From Antarcticimicrobium sp. (GTDB taxonomy: Bacteria > Pseudomonadota > Alphaproteobacteria > Rhodobacterales > Rhodobacteraceae), in the NCBI RefSeq assembly GCF_029212575.1, contig NZ_JARGPK010000058.1:1-64000 (forward strand): DNA of 64,000 bases. The letters run 5' to 3'. The position numbers were made by a program, and so were the translations under genes. Of the stretch, positions 26,513 to 37,545 are shown piece after piece (position 1 is the stretch's first letter; the number at the start of each line of letters is the position of its first letter). Below the pieces are notes generated by a model that was given only the letters and a program-made list of their open reading frames with translations, was not told where the DNA came from and ran no database searches.

Positions 26513-29500
26513 ATGGCCCGTTTCTTCATCGATCGCCCGGTCTTTGCCTGGGTCATTTCCATCCTGATCATGGGGGTGGGGCTTCTGGCGATCCGCACGC
26601 TTCCGGTGGCCCAATACCCGCAGATCGCGCCGCCCTCGGTCTCGGTTCGCGCCAGCTATCCCGGCGCATCGGCCGAGACCGTGGCCAACACCGTCACCCA
26701 GGTGATCGAACAGCAGATGACCGGGCTGGACGGGTTGCGCTATTTCTCGTCGAGTTCGACCTCGGCGGGCAGCGCCGAAATCACGCTCACCTTCGAAACC
26801 GGTTCGGACGTGGACATCGCCCAGGTCCAGGTCCAGAACAAGCTGGCGCGGGCGACGCCACTGTTGCCGGAAATTGTACAAAGACAGGGCATAACCGTAC
26901 GGAAATCCTCGGCCGGCTTCCTGATGGTGGTCAGCCTTATCTCGTCCGATGGCAGCTATGAGCAGGTCGACCTGGCCGATTACATGGTCACGAACCTGGT
27001 GGACGAGTTGAGCCGGATCGAGGGCGTCGGCGACGTGCGTGTCTTCGGCGGGCAATATGCGATGCGTATCTGGCTCGACCCGTCGAAACTCGCCGCTTTC
27101 GAATTGGCGCCCTCCGACGTTGTCGCCGCCGTCTCGGCGCAGAACGCGCAGATCTCGGCCGGGTCCTTTGGCGCGCGGCCGACCGTGGCCGGCCAGCAGC
27201 TCAACGCCACGATCACCGCGCAGTCGCTGCTGAGCACGCCGGAGGATTTCCGCCAGATCGTGCTGCGCGCCGAAACCGATGGCGGGCTGGTCCTGCTCGG
27301 CGACGTGGCACGGATCGAGATCGGCGCGCAGGATTATTCCACCATCGCCCGGTTCAACGGAGCGCCCTCCGCGGGGATGGCGATCAGCCTCGCCTCGGGG
27401 GCCAACGCGCTGGACACCGCCGACGCGGTCAAGGCACGGATGACGGAGTTTTCCCGTTTCTTCCCCGAGGGGATCGAATACGTGGTCCCCTACGACACCA
27501 CGCCCTTTGTGCAAATCTCGATCCAGGAGGTGATCAAGACCCTGTTCGAGGCGATTGTACTGGTGTTCCTGGTGATGCTGCTGTTCCTGCAGAACCTGCG
27601 CGCCACGCTGATCCCGACGCTGGCGGTGCCGGTGGTGCTGCTGGGCACCTTCGGCATCCTGGCGGCAGCCGGGTTCACCATCAACACGCTGACCATGCTG
27701 GCGATGGTCCTGGCGATCGGCCTGTTGGTGGACGATGCCATCGTCGTGGTCGAGAATGTCGAGCGCATCATGGAGGAGGACGGGCTTTCGCCGCGCGAGG
27801 CCACCCACAAATCCATGGGCCAGATCACCGGTGCCCTGGTCGGCATCGCCATGGTGCTCTCGGCGGTCTTCGTGCCGATGGCCTTTTTCCCGGGCTCCAC
27901 CGGGGTGATCTACCAGCAGTTCGCGATCACCATCGTCTCGGCGATGGCGCTCTCGGTGGTGGTCGCCCTCACCCTGACCCCGGCGCTCTGCGCCTCGCTG
28001 CTGCGCTCCAGCGATCACGCCGTGCGGCGCGGTCCGTTCCGTTGGTTCAATCTGGGCTTCAGCGGGGTCACACGCGGCTATGCCGGAACCGTCCGCTGGA
28101 GCCTGAGACGCCCGGTGCGGATGGGTCTCTTGTACCTGGCGATGGCCGCCGCGATGGTCGGGTTGTTCACCCGCACGCCCACCGGCTTTCTGCCGGATGA
28201 GGATCAGGGCATCCTCTTCACCCTGATCCAGGCCCCGACCGGCGCCACCGCCGAACGCACCCGCGCGGTCGTCAAACAGGTCGAGGACTATTACCTGACG
28301 CAGGAAACCGGGGTGGTCAAATCCATGTTCGGCGTAGTCGGATTTTCCTTTGCCGGGGCGGGGCAGAACATGGGGCTTGCCTTTGTCCAGTTGAAGGACT
28401 GGAGCGAACGGCCGTCCCCGGCCCAGAGCGTGCGGGCGCTGGCGGGCCGCGCCTTTGGCGCCTTCAGCCAGATCGCCGACGCGATGGTGTTTCCCATCGT
28501 GCCCCCCTCGGTGATCGAGCTTGGCAATGTCTCGGGCTTCGACTTCTACCTGCAAGCCCGGGGCGGACAATCGCACGAGGACCACGTGACGGCGCGCAAC
28601 CAGCTTCTGGGGATGGCGGCACAAAGCCCGCTGATCGCCTCGGCCCGGCCGAGCGGTCTGGCGGACGCGGCGCAGTTCAACCTCGATATCGACTGGCGCA
28701 AGGCCGGCGCGATGGGGCTGACCCCCACCGCCGTGGGCGAATTGCTGCGGGTGGCCTGGGCTGGTTCCTACGTCAACGATTTCCTCGACCAGGGCCGGAT
28801 CAAGCGGGTCTATGTCCAGGGCGAGGCCGAGGCGCGCGCAACGCCCTCGGATATCGAGAAATGGCGCGTCCGCAATGCCACCGGCGGGCTGGTTCCCTTC
28901 TCGAACTTTGCCGAGGGCAACTGGAAATACGGGCCGCAGGGCCTTTACCGCTATAACGGTGTGCCGGCGCTGCAGATCCAGGGCGCGCCCGCACCCGGCG
29001 TCTCCACCGGCGAGGCGATGGCGGAAATGGAGCGGCTGGCAGCCCAGCTCGGCGGAGGCTACGACCTGGCCTGGACCGGGCTGTCGCTGGAAGAACGCCA
29101 ATCGGGCAGCCAGGCGCCGCTGCTTTACGCACTGTCGCTGGCGGCGGTGTTCCTCTCGCTGGCGGCGCTCTATGAGAGCTGGTCGATCCCCTTCGCGGTG
29201 ATGCTGGCAATGCCCATCGGTGTGCTGGGCGCCCTGACCGGCGCCTGGCTGGGCGGGTTCGAGAACGGGGTGTTTTTCCAGGTCGGGCTGCTCACGGTGA
29301 TCGGGTTGACCGGCAAGAATGCGATCCTCATCGTGGAGTTTGCCCGCGACCGCCATGCCCAGGGTGAGCCGCTGTTCGAGGCGGTTGCCGAGGCGGCGGC
29401 GCAACGGTTTCGCCCGATCATCATGACCTCGATGGCGTTCTCGCTGGGCGTCTTGCCGCTGGTGCTCAGCAGCGGGGCCGGGTCCGGCGGGCGCAATGCC

Positions 29501-29611
29501 ATCGGCTCCGGCGTTCTGGGCGGGACGATCTCGGCCACGGTTCTGGGGGTGATCTTCGTTCCGCTGTTCTTCGTCATCGTCACCCGCCTGTTTCGCGGCC
29601 GCGCGGGTTAA
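26513..29611 (+). CDS. RND multidrug efflux pump, inner-membrane subunit (AcrB/HAE1 type)
   Basis: A 1032-residue RND transporter of normal length, starting [17 protein letters not shown] as in the HAE1 family. The proton-relay residues are present: the paired Asp in [18 protein letters not shown] (helix 4) and the Lys in [15 protein letters not shown] (helix 10). Large periplasmic loops lie between helices 1-2 and 7-8. It exports drugs, detergents or similar hydrophobic compounds with the adaptor encoded just upstream. ATG 26513 has AAGGA upstream. No outer-membrane channel gene follows, so it must borrow one from elsewhere. Confidence 0.94.
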   Translation: MARFFIDRPVFAWVISILIMGVGLLAIRTLPVAQYPQIAPPSVSVRASYPGASAETVANTVTQVIEQQMTGLDGLRYFSSSSTSAGSAEITLTFETGSDVDIAQVQVQNKLARATPLLPEIVQRQGITVRKSSAGFLMVVSLISSDGSYEQVDLADYMVTNLVDELSRIEGVGDVRVFGGQYAMRIWLDPSKLAAFELAPSDVVAAVSAQNAQISAGSFGARPTVAGQQLNATITAQSLLSTPEDFRQIVLRAETDGGLVLLGDVARIEIGAQDYSTIARFNGAPSAGMAISLASGANALDTADAVKARMTEFSRFFPEGIEYVVPYDTTPFVQISIQEVIKTLFEAIVLVFLVMLLFLQNLRATLIPTLAVPVVLLGTFGILAAAGFTINTLTMLAMVLAIGLLVDDAIVVVENVERIMEEDGLSPREATHKSMGQITGALVGIAMVLSAVFVPMAFFPGSTGVIYQQFAITIVSAMALSVVVALTLTPALCASLLRSSDHAVRRGPFRWFNLGFSGVTRGYAGTVRWSLRRPVRMGLLYLAMAAAMVGLFTRTPTGFLPDEDQGILFTLIQAPTGATAERTRAVVKQVEDYYLTQETGVVKSMFGVVGFSFAGAGQNMGLAFVQLKDWSERPSPAQSVRALAGRAFGAFSQIADAMVFPIVPPSVIELGNVSGFDFYLQARGGQSHEDHVTARNQLLGMAAQSPLIASARPSGLADAAQFNLDIDWRKAGAMGLTPTAVGELLRVAWAGSYVNDFLDQGRIKRVYVQGEAEARATPSDIEKWRVRNATGGLVPFSNFAEGNWKYGPQGLYRYNGVPALQIQGAPAPGVSTGEAMAEMERLAAQLGGGYDLAWTGLSLEERQSGSQAPLLYALSLAAVFLSLAALYESWSIPFAVMLAMPIGVLGALTGAWLGGFENGVFFQVGLLTVIGLTGKNAILIVEFARDRHAQGEPLFEAVAEAAAQRFRPIIMTSMAFSLGVLPLVLSSGAGSGGRNAIGSGVLGGTISATVLGVIFVPLFFVIVTRLFRGRAG

Positions 29612-29623
29612 CGCCCGCGCAGC

Positions 29624-29647
29624 GGACCGGCCTCGGCAGGCCGGTCC
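29624..29647 (+). terminator. Hairpin downstream of the RND pump gene
   Basis: A perfect 9-bp stem, GGACCGGCC (29624-29632) with GGCCGGTCC (29639-29647), with a 6-base loop, lies 12 bp after the pump stop codon. No T-run follows. Likely a transcript end or 3' stabiliser. Confidence 0.5.
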
Positions 29648-29730
29648 CGTCAGACCGGAAATCAGGCCGTTCCAATGGCCCGCAAAGGCGCGCTCGAACC
29701 CGTCGTTCGACAGGACCGGCGCCCGTCCTA

Positions 29731-29757
29731 GCCTGCCCTGCCCTGCCCTGCCCTGCC
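29731..29757. repeat. CCCTG pentanucleotide tandem repeat
   Basis: About five head-to-tail copies of a 5-base unit (CCCTG) sit in the 296-bp gap between the pump gene and the convergent aldehyde dehydrogenase. No gene overlaps it with support. Apart from this repeat and the hairpin just after the pump gene, I see nothing in 29612-29907. Confidence 0.7.
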
Positions 29758-29907
29758 CCGAGATCAGCCGCCCCAACGCCCACCGCCAACCCGCCTCTGC
29801 AACTGCCTCGAACAGCGGCTCGCCCCGTGCACGGCGGCTGCGATGGACCAATGGCGAACCGGTCTCAGGCGGCACCGGGTCGGCCCGAGGATGGGCCGCG
29901 CCTGCGC

Positions 29908-31344
29908 CTACGAAATGTCGGCGGAGTGCCAGACGTTCCTGATGGTCAGGTAGTTGTCCAGCCCTTCGGTGCCGCCCTCGCGACCATAGCCGCTGGACTT
30001 GACCCCGCCGAAGGGGGTTTCGGGCAGCGACGCCTCCAGCGTGTTGATGGAGAGGTTTCCAACCTCCACCTCGTCGATCATCCGGTCGATGTAGTCGGCG
30101 CGATTGGTGAACCCGTAGCCCGCCAACCCGTAAGGCACGGAATTGGCCTCTGCGATGGCCGCGTCGAGGCTTTCCACCGGGTTCAGCACGGCGATGGGGC
30201 CAAAGGGCTCCTCCTGCATGATCTTGGCCGATTTCGGCACATTGACCAGAACCGTCGGCTGAAAGAAATACCCCGCGTTGCCGTGCCGCCCCCCGCCGGT
30301 GCGAACCTCGGCGCCCTGGGCCACAGCATCCTCGACCAGCCCGGCAAGGACGGGAGGGCGCCGGTCATGCGCCAGCGGCCCCATCTCGACCCCCTCCTCG
30401 ATCCCGTTGCCGACGACGGTGGCCGCGGCACGCGCGGTAAAACTCTCGGCGAACTCGTCAAAAAGGCTCTCATGCACGAAGAACCGCGTGGGCGAGGTGC
30501 AGACTTGCCCGGCATTGCGCATCTTGCGCACCGCGCCGCTGATGGCGGCCCTTTGCACATCGGTGTCCTCGCAGACGATGACCGGGGCGTGACCGCCCAG
30601 CTCCATCAGAACGCGGGTGTCGCTCTGCGCCGCAAGCCCGGTCAGATGCCGGCCAACCGTGGTCGAGCCGGTCAGCGCCACCAGGCGCACCGAGGGCTGC
30701 GGGATCAGGAATTCCGAGATTTCCGAGGGCGTGCCGAAGACAAGGTTCAGCACCCCGGGGGGCAGGCCCGCCTCCTGAAACGCACGCACGATATGGATGG
30801 CGCCGGCGGGGGTTTCCTCGGCCGCCTTGAGTATGATGGAACAGCCCGAGGCCAGCGCGCCGGCGATCTTGCGCGCCGGCTGGCTCATCGGGAAATTCCA
30901 CGGCGAAAAGGCCGCGACCACGCCGATGGGCTGGTGATGCACCGAAATCCTGGAGCCGGGTGCCGCGGGGATGACCCGGCCATAGGTGCGCATCGCCTCG
31001 CCGGCATCCCATTCGAAGAACTCGGCGCCGCGGATCACCTCCAGCCGCGCCTGCGGCAACGGTTTGCCGTGTTCGGCTGTGATCGCCTGGGCGATCTCCT
31101 CCTGCCGGGCGCGCATGATCGCTGCGGCCTGCAGGATGATGTCGGCGCGGTCGCGCGGCGATACCCTGCGCCAGATCCTGAACCCGGCCTCGGCGGCGGT
31201 CAGCGCGTCCTCCAGATCGGAAATCCGGGCATGGGCAAGGCGCCCCAGCTCTTGCCCGGTGGCAGGGTTCACCACCGGGATTTCCTCGGGCGTCCCGCGC
31301 CATTCGCCGCCAATGAAGAGTTTCAGTTCCGGATAGGGGCTCAT
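29908..31344 (-). CDS. NAD(P)-dependent aldehyde dehydrogenase, succinate-semialdehyde-dehydrogenase-like
   Basis: A 478-residue ALDH-superfamily enzyme. Visible features are the cofactor/catalytic Asn region PWNFPMSQPARK, the TGSTTVGR nucleotide motif, the catalytic Glu in LMELGGHAPV, and the nucleophile Cys in GQVCTSPTRF. It is closest in style to succinate-semialdehyde or aromatic-semialdehyde dehydrogenases. It belongs to a leftward unit with a LysR gene and an aspartate-dehydrogenase-like gene, near a 3-hydroxyanthranilate dioxygenase. It may therefore oxidise a semialdehyde from that ring-cleavage route; the substrate is inferred. ATG 31344 has GAGG upstream and begins the family-like sequence. 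Confidence 0.87.
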   Translation of the reverse strand: MSPYPELKLFIGGEWRGTPEEIPVVNPATGQELGRLAHARISDLEDALTAAEAGFRIWRRVSPRDRADIILQAAAIMRARQEEIAQAITAEHGKPLPQARLEVIRGAEFFEWDAGEAMRTYGRVIPAAPGSRISVHHQPIGVVAAFSPWNFPMSQPARKIAGALASGCSIILKAAEETPAGAIHIVRAFQEAGLPPGVLNLVFGTPSEISEFLIPQPSVRLVALTGSTTVGRHLTGLAAQSDTRVLMELGGHAPVIVCEDTDVQRAAISGAVRKMRNAGQVCTSPTRFFVHESLFDEFAESFTARAAATVVGNGIEEGVEMGPLAHDRRPPVLAGLVEDAVAQGAEVRTGGGRHGNAGYFFQPTVLVNVPKSAKIMQEEPFGPIAVLNPVESLDAAIAEANSVPYGLAGYGFTNRADYIDRMIDEVEVGNLSINTLEASLPETPFGGVKSSGYGREGGTEGLDNYLTIRNVWHSADIS

Positions 31345-31422
31345 TCCGACCTCGTTTCTGGCTGTTCGCTTGGGCAAAGTCTCTTGCGCTCGGGGCATCA
31401 CCACAACTGAATTGAACAAATA

Positions 31423-31447
31423 CTGATATCGGAAACACGAATATCAG
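31423..31447. promoter_or_regulatory. Inverted repeat upstream of the aldehyde dehydrogenase gene
   Basis: CTGATAT (31423-31429) and ATATCAG (31441-31447) form a perfect 7-bp inverted repeat separated by 11 bases, in an AT-rich patch between the LysR stop codon and the dehydrogenase start. The size and half-site spacing suit a LysR-type regulator, and a LysR gene ends right here. Confidence 0.5.
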
Positions 31448-32409
31448 ATCTGCGGTTGCGGTCTGCCGATCTGGTCCGCCGCCGCGCGCAAGGCGTCAAG
31501 AAAGGTGCTGCCGGCCGGCGACAGGCTTTGCTTGCCGCGATAAGAAACACCCACCGGCCCCGCCCCGAAGGGCGCCGCCCAGTCGATGCTGGCCAGGAGC
31601 CCGCTCTGGATGTCGAGCGCGGCAACATGGGCGGGCATCAACCCGATGAAATCATGCGTGCGCAGAAGCGACCGGTTGGCCAGGTAGGACACCGATTCAA
31701 TCGCGGTACCGGGCACATACTGCCCCTGTCGGATGAAGAATTGTTCGGTCTGTCGGCGCAGGGTGGTTTCGACCGGCGGCAGGATCCAGCCAAAGGGTTT
31801 GAGATCCTCGAAGGACACGTTCGGCTGGTTGGCAAGCGGGTGCTGTGTTCCGGCAACCGCCAGGATGCGTTCATCAAAGAACTTTTCCTGCGTGATGTTC
31901 TCCCGGTGCCTTTGGCTGGGCAGCCGCCCCACCACCATGTCGATCTCTCCCGACAAGAGACCGGGCATCAACACCTCGTTGGTGCCTTCGACGATCTTGA
32001 TCGCCACCTTTGGCCGGTCCCGGAAAAGCCGTTCCACCGCCATCGGCAGAAGCGAGGGGGAAGCGGCAAGAAGCGTGCCCACCACGACCCGGCCGCTGTT
32101 GCCCTCGTTCAGGTCATCCAGTTCCTGCGCGGCGTTCGAGACCTGCGCAAAGATCAGCTTTCCATGACGAATGAGCGTCTCTCCGAACACCGTGGGCACC
32201 ACGCCGCGATTGGTCCGGTCAAACAGCTTCACCTCGAAATCAAGCTCGAGATCCTGGATCATCTTTGTCGCCGCCGGCTGGGAAATCCCCAGGTCATGGG
32301 CGGCGTTCTGGATGCTGCCGTGCTGCCCCACGGCAACGAGAAGCCGCAGTTGACGCAGTTTCAGGCGGGTCAGAGCGCGTTCGACGATGCGGGTGTGACG
32401 GGGGGCCAT
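31444..32409 (-). CDS. LysR-family transcriptional regulator
   Basis: A 321-residue LysR-type regulator. The winged helix-turn-helix is RLLVAVGQHGSIQNAAHDLGISQPAATK, followed by LFDRTNRGVVPT, and the rest is the periplasmic-binding-like effector domain. It resembles regulators of aromatic-acid or sugar catabolism (PcaQ/GbpR style). It lies 9 bp after the aspartate-dehydrogenase-like gene and before the aldehyde dehydrogenase, all leftward. It is the natural candidate to control this cluster through the repeat at 31423-31447 and the shared motif found upstream of two rightward units. ATG 32409 has AAGG upstream. Confidence 0.88.
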   Translation of the reverse strand: MAPRHTRIVERALTRLKLRQLRLLVAVGQHGSIQNAAHDLGISQPAATKMIQDLELDFEVKLFDRTNRGVVPTVFGETLIRHGKLIFAQVSNAAQELDDLNEGNSGRVVVGTLLAASPSLLPMAVERLFRDRPKVAIKIVEGTNEVLMPGLLSGEIDMVVGRLPSQRHRENITQEKFFDERILAVAGTQHPLANQPNVSFEDLKPFGWILPPVETTLRRQTEQFFIRQGQYVPGTAIESVSYLANRSLLRTHDFIGLMPAHVAALDIQSGLLASIDWAAPFGAGPVGVSYRGKQSLSPAGSTFLDALRAAADQIGRPQPQI

Positions 32410-32418
32410 GGCGCCTTC

Positions 32419-33198
32419 TCAGGTGGTGACTGGGGCAATTTCGCGCTCGATCGCCGCGATCACGCTCATCGCTGCAAGGGCCGAACTGCGCGGGTTGTCG
32501 GGAAGGGTTTGCCCCTCGATCCGAAAGGAAAACTGCCCGAACGCGCCGGACGCGTGGATCTCGTGGATGTTGGCGGTGATGCAGGGGTCGGCCACCAGTT
32601 GAACCCGGGTCTCATCGAAACCGGACCCCGCAAGGGCGACGGCCGCGGCGACATTGGCGTTCTTGGGATAGGCTGTTGCGGCCTCACGCGCGGTTCCCTC
32701 GAAATGCACCGCCGCGGCCTCCAGCGTATCGAGGTCCAGCCGGGTTTCGGCCGGCGATCCGCGCCAGCCCCGGGGCGGCTTGCGACCGATGTAGGTCACC
32801 TCGTCCAGCCCCCCGACCCTCGCGGCCCGGAGAGCGTCGAGCGCGCCGATGGCACCGCTGGCAAGGTGGAGCTGCGCCCCGCCGCTGCGCGCCGCGCGCG
32901 CGAGGGTGTCCGCAAGCGCGGGGTCGGCCAGGGCGCCGAGCGAGACGGTGATCAGCCCGATGCCGCGCGCGAGAATGGCACAGCCATGTTCGGCAAGGGC
33001 CGCGTGCCCGGCGCAATCGACCATCAGGTCAAGGCCGCTGGGCAGATCGGCCACGGAGCGGACCCGCGGAATGCCGTCCGTGACCTCGCCCTCGGGGTTC
33101 GACCGGACCAGAATGACATGCGGGCCCAGCCCGCGTTCGGTCAGACCGCCTGCCACGTACCGCCCGATCGCGCCCTCGCCGATGATGCCGATCTTCAT
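32419..33198 (-). CDS. L-aspartate dehydrogenase-like NAD(P)-dependent enzyme
   Basis: A 259-residue protein with the NadX/aspartate-dehydrogenase architecture: an N-terminal Rossmann motif, MKIGIIGEGAIGRYV, then the family segments LHLASGAIGALDAL and AYPKNANVAAAVALAG. In the family these oxidise L-aspartate (or a related amino acid) to an imino/oxo acid with NAD(P). In NAD synthesis the product is condensed to quinolinate. Here the neighbours are catabolic, so the substrate may be a different amino acid made during aminophenol-type ring degradation. ATG 33198 has GGAGG six bases upstream. It diverges from the DapA-like gene. Confidence 0.78.
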   Translation of the reverse strand: MKIGIIGEGAIGRYVAGGLTERGLGPHVILVRSNPEGEVTDGIPRVRSVADLPSGLDLMVDCAGHAALAEHGCAILARGIGLITVSLGALADPALADTLARAARSGGAQLHLASGAIGALDALRAARVGGLDEVTYIGRKPPRGWRGSPAETRLDLDTLEAAAVHFEGTAREAATAYPKNANVAAAVALAGSGFDETRVQLVADPCITANIHEIHASGAFGQFSFRIEGQTLPDNPRSSALAAMSVIAAIEREIAPVTT

Positions 33199-33377
33199 GG
33201 ATGCCTCCGGATGCTGACCCCTCATATCTGAAATCACAGAAGGTTTGCTATCAAAATTATGGATATCCAGTTTCCCCGAATGCGGTTGGTTTCAGGGCGG
33301 CAAAGCTGGCTTACTGGCCGACAATGAACAGCGCCCCTGGCGCCTCGCCTTTCCCGGTTCACGACGGAGCCCAGCCG
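33199..33377. promoter_or_regulatory. Divergent promoter with a 14-bp motif shared with the dioxygenase promoter
   Basis: The 179-bp gap between the two divergent units is AT-rich at 33225-33265. The 14-mer ATATCCAGTTTCCC (33263-33276) recurs exactly at 35248-35261, upstream of the 3-hydroxyanthranilate dioxygenase gene. This suggests one regulator for both units, most simply the LysR protein encoded next door. Confidence 0.55.
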
Positions 33378-34331
33378 ATGAAATATGCCAAGCATGACGC
33401 CAAAGCCCATGCCCGCGAAACCATGCGCGGCATCTGGGCGGCGGCCCTCAACCCGTTTGACGATCAGTTGAACCTGAACGAGGCCGGGCTGCGCAGCAAC
33501 ATCCGGCACTGGGTCGATGATCTGGGCATCCAGGGCCTGTTCATCGCCGGCAAGCAGGGCGAGTTCTGGTCGATGTCGCTGGAAGAGCGCAAGCGCAACA
33601 TGACCATCGCCGTCGAGGAATGCGGCGACAAGGCTGGCACCATCATGTCGATCTCGGATCAGAACGTCGACACGGTGCTGGAGCTGGGCCGCCACGCGCA
33701 AGATTGTGGAGCTGACTACGTCGTCGTGCATGCGCCGATGCTCAGCTTTTGCCACGACCGCGACGAAGTTCTGTACAATTATTATCGGTTTTTGTGCGAT
33801 CGCCTCGACATCGGCATCGCCATGTGGAGCCACCCCGACAGCGGCTACCTGATGGAGCCGGAAACCTGCGCGCGGATCGCGGACCTGCCCAACATCATGG
33901 CGATCAAATACTCGGTCCCGCGCGAGATGTACGCCCGGCTGACGCGGACGGTGGGCGACAAGATCCTGGTCTCGACCTCGGCCGAGGACGATTGGCTGGA
34001 CAACATCGAGGAGTTGGGCTGGCAGCTCTATCTCTGCTCGTCGCCGCCCTACCAGTTGCAGACGAAGAACGATCTGCGGATGCAGGAATACACCGAGCTG
34101 GCCTTTGCCGGGAAGTTCGAGGCCGCCCGCCGCGTGCGCGACAGCCTTGAACCGGTGCGCGCCGCGATCCGCAAGACCAAGCCGGGCGGCAAGCCCACCG
34201 CGCATGGCAAGTACTGGCAGGAGCTTCTGGGCCAGGTCGGCGGGCGGGTGCGCCACCCGATGCTGGAGCTGACCGAAGCGGAGAAGGCGGCAACCAGCGC
34301 CGCCTTCGAGGATTGTGGCCTGATGTTGTGA
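33378..34331 (+). CDS. DapA/N-acetylneuraminate-lyase superfamily aldolase or hydratase, non-canonical
   Basis: A 317-residue class I aldolase-fold protein. The Schiff-base Lys177 sits in IMAIKYSVP, and the GKQGEF loop replaces the GTTGE motif of dihydrodipicolinate synthase. The position of DapA's catalytic tyrosine (the YNVP motif) is occupied by Trp150 in MWSHPDSG. It is therefore unlikely to make dihydrodipicolinate. Other superfamily members cleave or hydrate aromatic side-chain pyruvates and sugar acids. With a ring-cleaving dioxygenase and a TRAP importer nearby, a catabolic role is likely; the reaction is unknown. ATG 33378 has GGAG upstream. The frame is open to 33201 but that part is not family-like. 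Confidence 0.8.
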   Translation: MKYAKHDAKAHARETMRGIWAAALNPFDDQLNLNEAGLRSNIRHWVDDLGIQGLFIAGKQGEFWSMSLEERKRNMTIAVEECGDKAGTIMSISDQNVDTVLELGRHAQDCGADYVVVHAPMLSFCHDRDEVLYNYYRFLCDRLDIGIAMWSHPDSGYLMEPETCARIADLPNIMAIKYSVPREMYARLTRTVGDKILVSTSAEDDWLDNIEELGWQLYLCSSPPYQLQTKNDLRMQEYTELAFAGKFEAARRVRDSLEPVRAAIRKTKPGGKPTAHGKYWQELLGQVGGRVRHPMLELTEAEKAATSAAFEDCGLML

Positions 34332-34338
34332 TCCGTCG

Positions 34339-35226
34339 ATGACCGGGGAGACATTGGCGGTCCTGGCGGCCCTGGCCTATGGGCTGGCCGGGGTGTCCAT
34401 CGTGCAGAGCAAGGTGACGGCGCGCGGCGACAACGGTGTCTTTCTGTCCGTCCTGTGCACCGTGGTGCTGTCCTGGGCTCTCTGGCTGGGCTGGGGCAGC
34501 GTCGGAATCGCCGGCCTTCTGACCTCCGACGGACAAAAAGGTGTCGTCGTCTTTGCGCTGGCCGGGCTGTTGGCCAACGTTGTCGGCCGGCAGTCGATGT
34601 ACCGCGCAACCGAGCGGATCGGGGCGGTGCGCGCCGGTCTCCTGCGCCGGTTGACCCCACTTTTCGCCCTGCCCTTTGCCGTCCTGTTCCTGGGGGAATG
34701 GCCCGGGGTTCTGACGCTTGCGGGGGGCGGGCTCGTGCTGGCGGGGGTTCTGATCTACATGCGCCCGTCCGAAGGCACCGCGACGCCGGTCGCTACGGCG
34801 GGCCTTCTCCTCGGCGTCCTGTCGCCGCTTGCCTACGCCCTGGCCTACACGCTGCGCGGGCTTGGCCTTGACCTCGCGCCCGATGCCGCGCTTGGAACCT
34901 GCCTCGGGGCGCTGGTGGGCGGGATTTTCATCCTGGCGTCCACGGTTCTGCGCAGGGGGCCGAGACGCGGGTTGTCCTTTCTGTTCGTCGATCGCGGCGC
35001 CGGACACTGGCTGACCGCATCCGCCCTCAGCGCCGGGCAGCTCTTGCAGTTCTTCGCCCTGAAGTCGGCCCCGGTGGTATCGGTGGCGATGCTGGGAACA
35101 CTCGAGGTGGTATTCTCCGCGCTGATCGTTCTGGTGGTGACCAGGGGAGAAACCGTTGCGGTCAAACGCCTGGTTCCCGCGTTTCTGCTGGCCATCGCAG
35201 GTACGGCGCTGCTGTTTCGGGCATAG
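34339..35226 (+). CDS. EamA/DMT-superfamily transporter
   Basis: A 295-residue protein with ten hydrophobic segments in two repeats, typical of EamA-type drug/metabolite exporters. Visible are the repeat-end motif VVGRQSMYRATERIGAVRAGLLRRLTPLFA and, in the second half, ALKSAPVVSVAMLGTLEVVFSALI. It probably exports or takes up a small metabolite of the pathway across the inner membrane. It begins 7 bp after the DapA-like gene and should be co-transcribed with it. Confidence 0.85.
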   Translation: MTGETLAVLAALAYGLAGVSIVQSKVTARGDNGVFLSVLCTVVLSWALWLGWGSVGIAGLLTSDGQKGVVVFALAGLLANVVGRQSMYRATERIGAVRAGLLRRLTPLFALPFAVLFLGEWPGVLTLAGGGLVLAGVLIYMRPSEGTATPVATAGLLLGVLSPLAYALAYTLRGLGLDLAPDAALGTCLGALVGGIFILASTVLRRGPRRGLSFLFVDRGAGHWLTASALSAGQLLQFFALKSAPVVSVAMLGTLEVVFSALIVLVVTRGETVAVKRLVPAFLLAIAGTALLFRA

Positions 35227-35247
35227 CGTCAGGTATCAGTAATATGT

Positions 35248-35261
35248 ATATCCAGTTTCCC
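35248..35261. promoter_or_regulatory. Second copy of the shared 14-bp motif, upstream of the dioxygenase
   Basis: ATATCCAGTTTCCC at 35248-35261 is identical to 33263-33276. It lies in the 130-bp AT-rich gap between the EamA gene and the dioxygenase gene, about 95 bases before the dioxygenase start. That is a plausible operator/promoter position. Confidence 0.55.
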
Positions 35262-35356
35262 AGAAACAAATATTTCTTTGCCCCAGATTCTCCTAACCTT
35301 TCGTCTTGAAGGCGACCACTGGACCAAAAAATCAGCGGGCCCAACCGGAGGTAATC

Positions 35357-36944
<1,588 letters not shown>

Positions 36945-37008
36945 TCGCCGAAACTTGAAAAAGGGCGTGCGTGCAGCCGCGCGCGCCCTGCGGACGGGGA
37001 GAGGCCAG

Positions 37009-37545
37009 TTGATCGGACGCATCTCGGCGCATTGGGCGCGCATCGAACTGGCGCTGGCCGCGGTTTTCGCCGTTTCCGTCACCGGGCTGATCCTGCTCAA
37101 TGTCGTCACCCGCAGCATGGGCGCGGCGCTGTTCTGGGTCGATGAACTGGCGATCTACGCCATGGCCTGGATGACCTTTCTCGGCGCTTCGGCCGGGTTG
37201 CATTTTGGGCATACAGTGGCCGTCACGATCCTGACCGACCTGCTCCCCCCCGGTCTTCGCCGGGCCACCGCGAGGCTGGTCGATCTTGTGGTTCTTGCCT
37301 TCGCGCTTTTCATGGTCTGGTTCTGCTGGCGCTGGTTTCTGCCGCTCGATCTGCTTCGCCACGGATTCGATACGCGGGCCTTCCAGGGGGCGACCTTCAA
37401 TTTCGTCTATGCCGAACCGACAACCACGCTGGGCATCCCGAAGTTCTGGGTCTGGTCGGTGATGTGGGCGTTCTCGCTCGGCGCCACCCTGCACAGCCTG
37501 GCCAACCTGCTCGGCCAGAACGAAACCAAGGAGGCCGAGTCGTGA
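37009..37545 (+). CDS. dctQ: TRAP transporter small permease subunit (DctQ family)
   Basis: A 178-residue protein with four membrane segments and the DctQ core region (LLNVVTRSMGAALFWVDELAIYAMAWMTFLGAS in outline). It couples the binding protein to the DctM permease. No ATG suits the family length. I use TTG 37009, preceded by GGGGAGAGG; GTG 36967 is an alternative giving 14 more residues. The stop overlaps the dctM start by 4 bp. Confidence 0.87.
   Translation: MIGRISAHWARIELALAAVFAVSVTGLILLNVVTRSMGAALFWVDELAIYAMAWMTFLGASAGLHFGHTVAVTILTDLLPPGLRRATARLVDLVVLAFALFMVWFCWRWFLPLDLLRHGFDTRAFQGATFNFVYAEPTTTLGIPKFWVWSVMWAFSLGATLHSLANLLGQNETKEAES

Noticed and set aside
29731-29757. The CCCTG tandem repeat as a CRISPR or phase-variation tract
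   Set aside because: The unit is 5 bp with no spacers, and it is not inside a gene or at a promoter spacer, so it is only a simple-sequence repeat.
26147-29875. A 1242-codon open frame on the minus strand opposite the RND pump
   Set aside because: It lies antisense to a clear RND pump gene, is rich in His/Arg/Gln/Gly as expected for shadow frames in GC-rich DNA, and has no ribosome binding site or domain.
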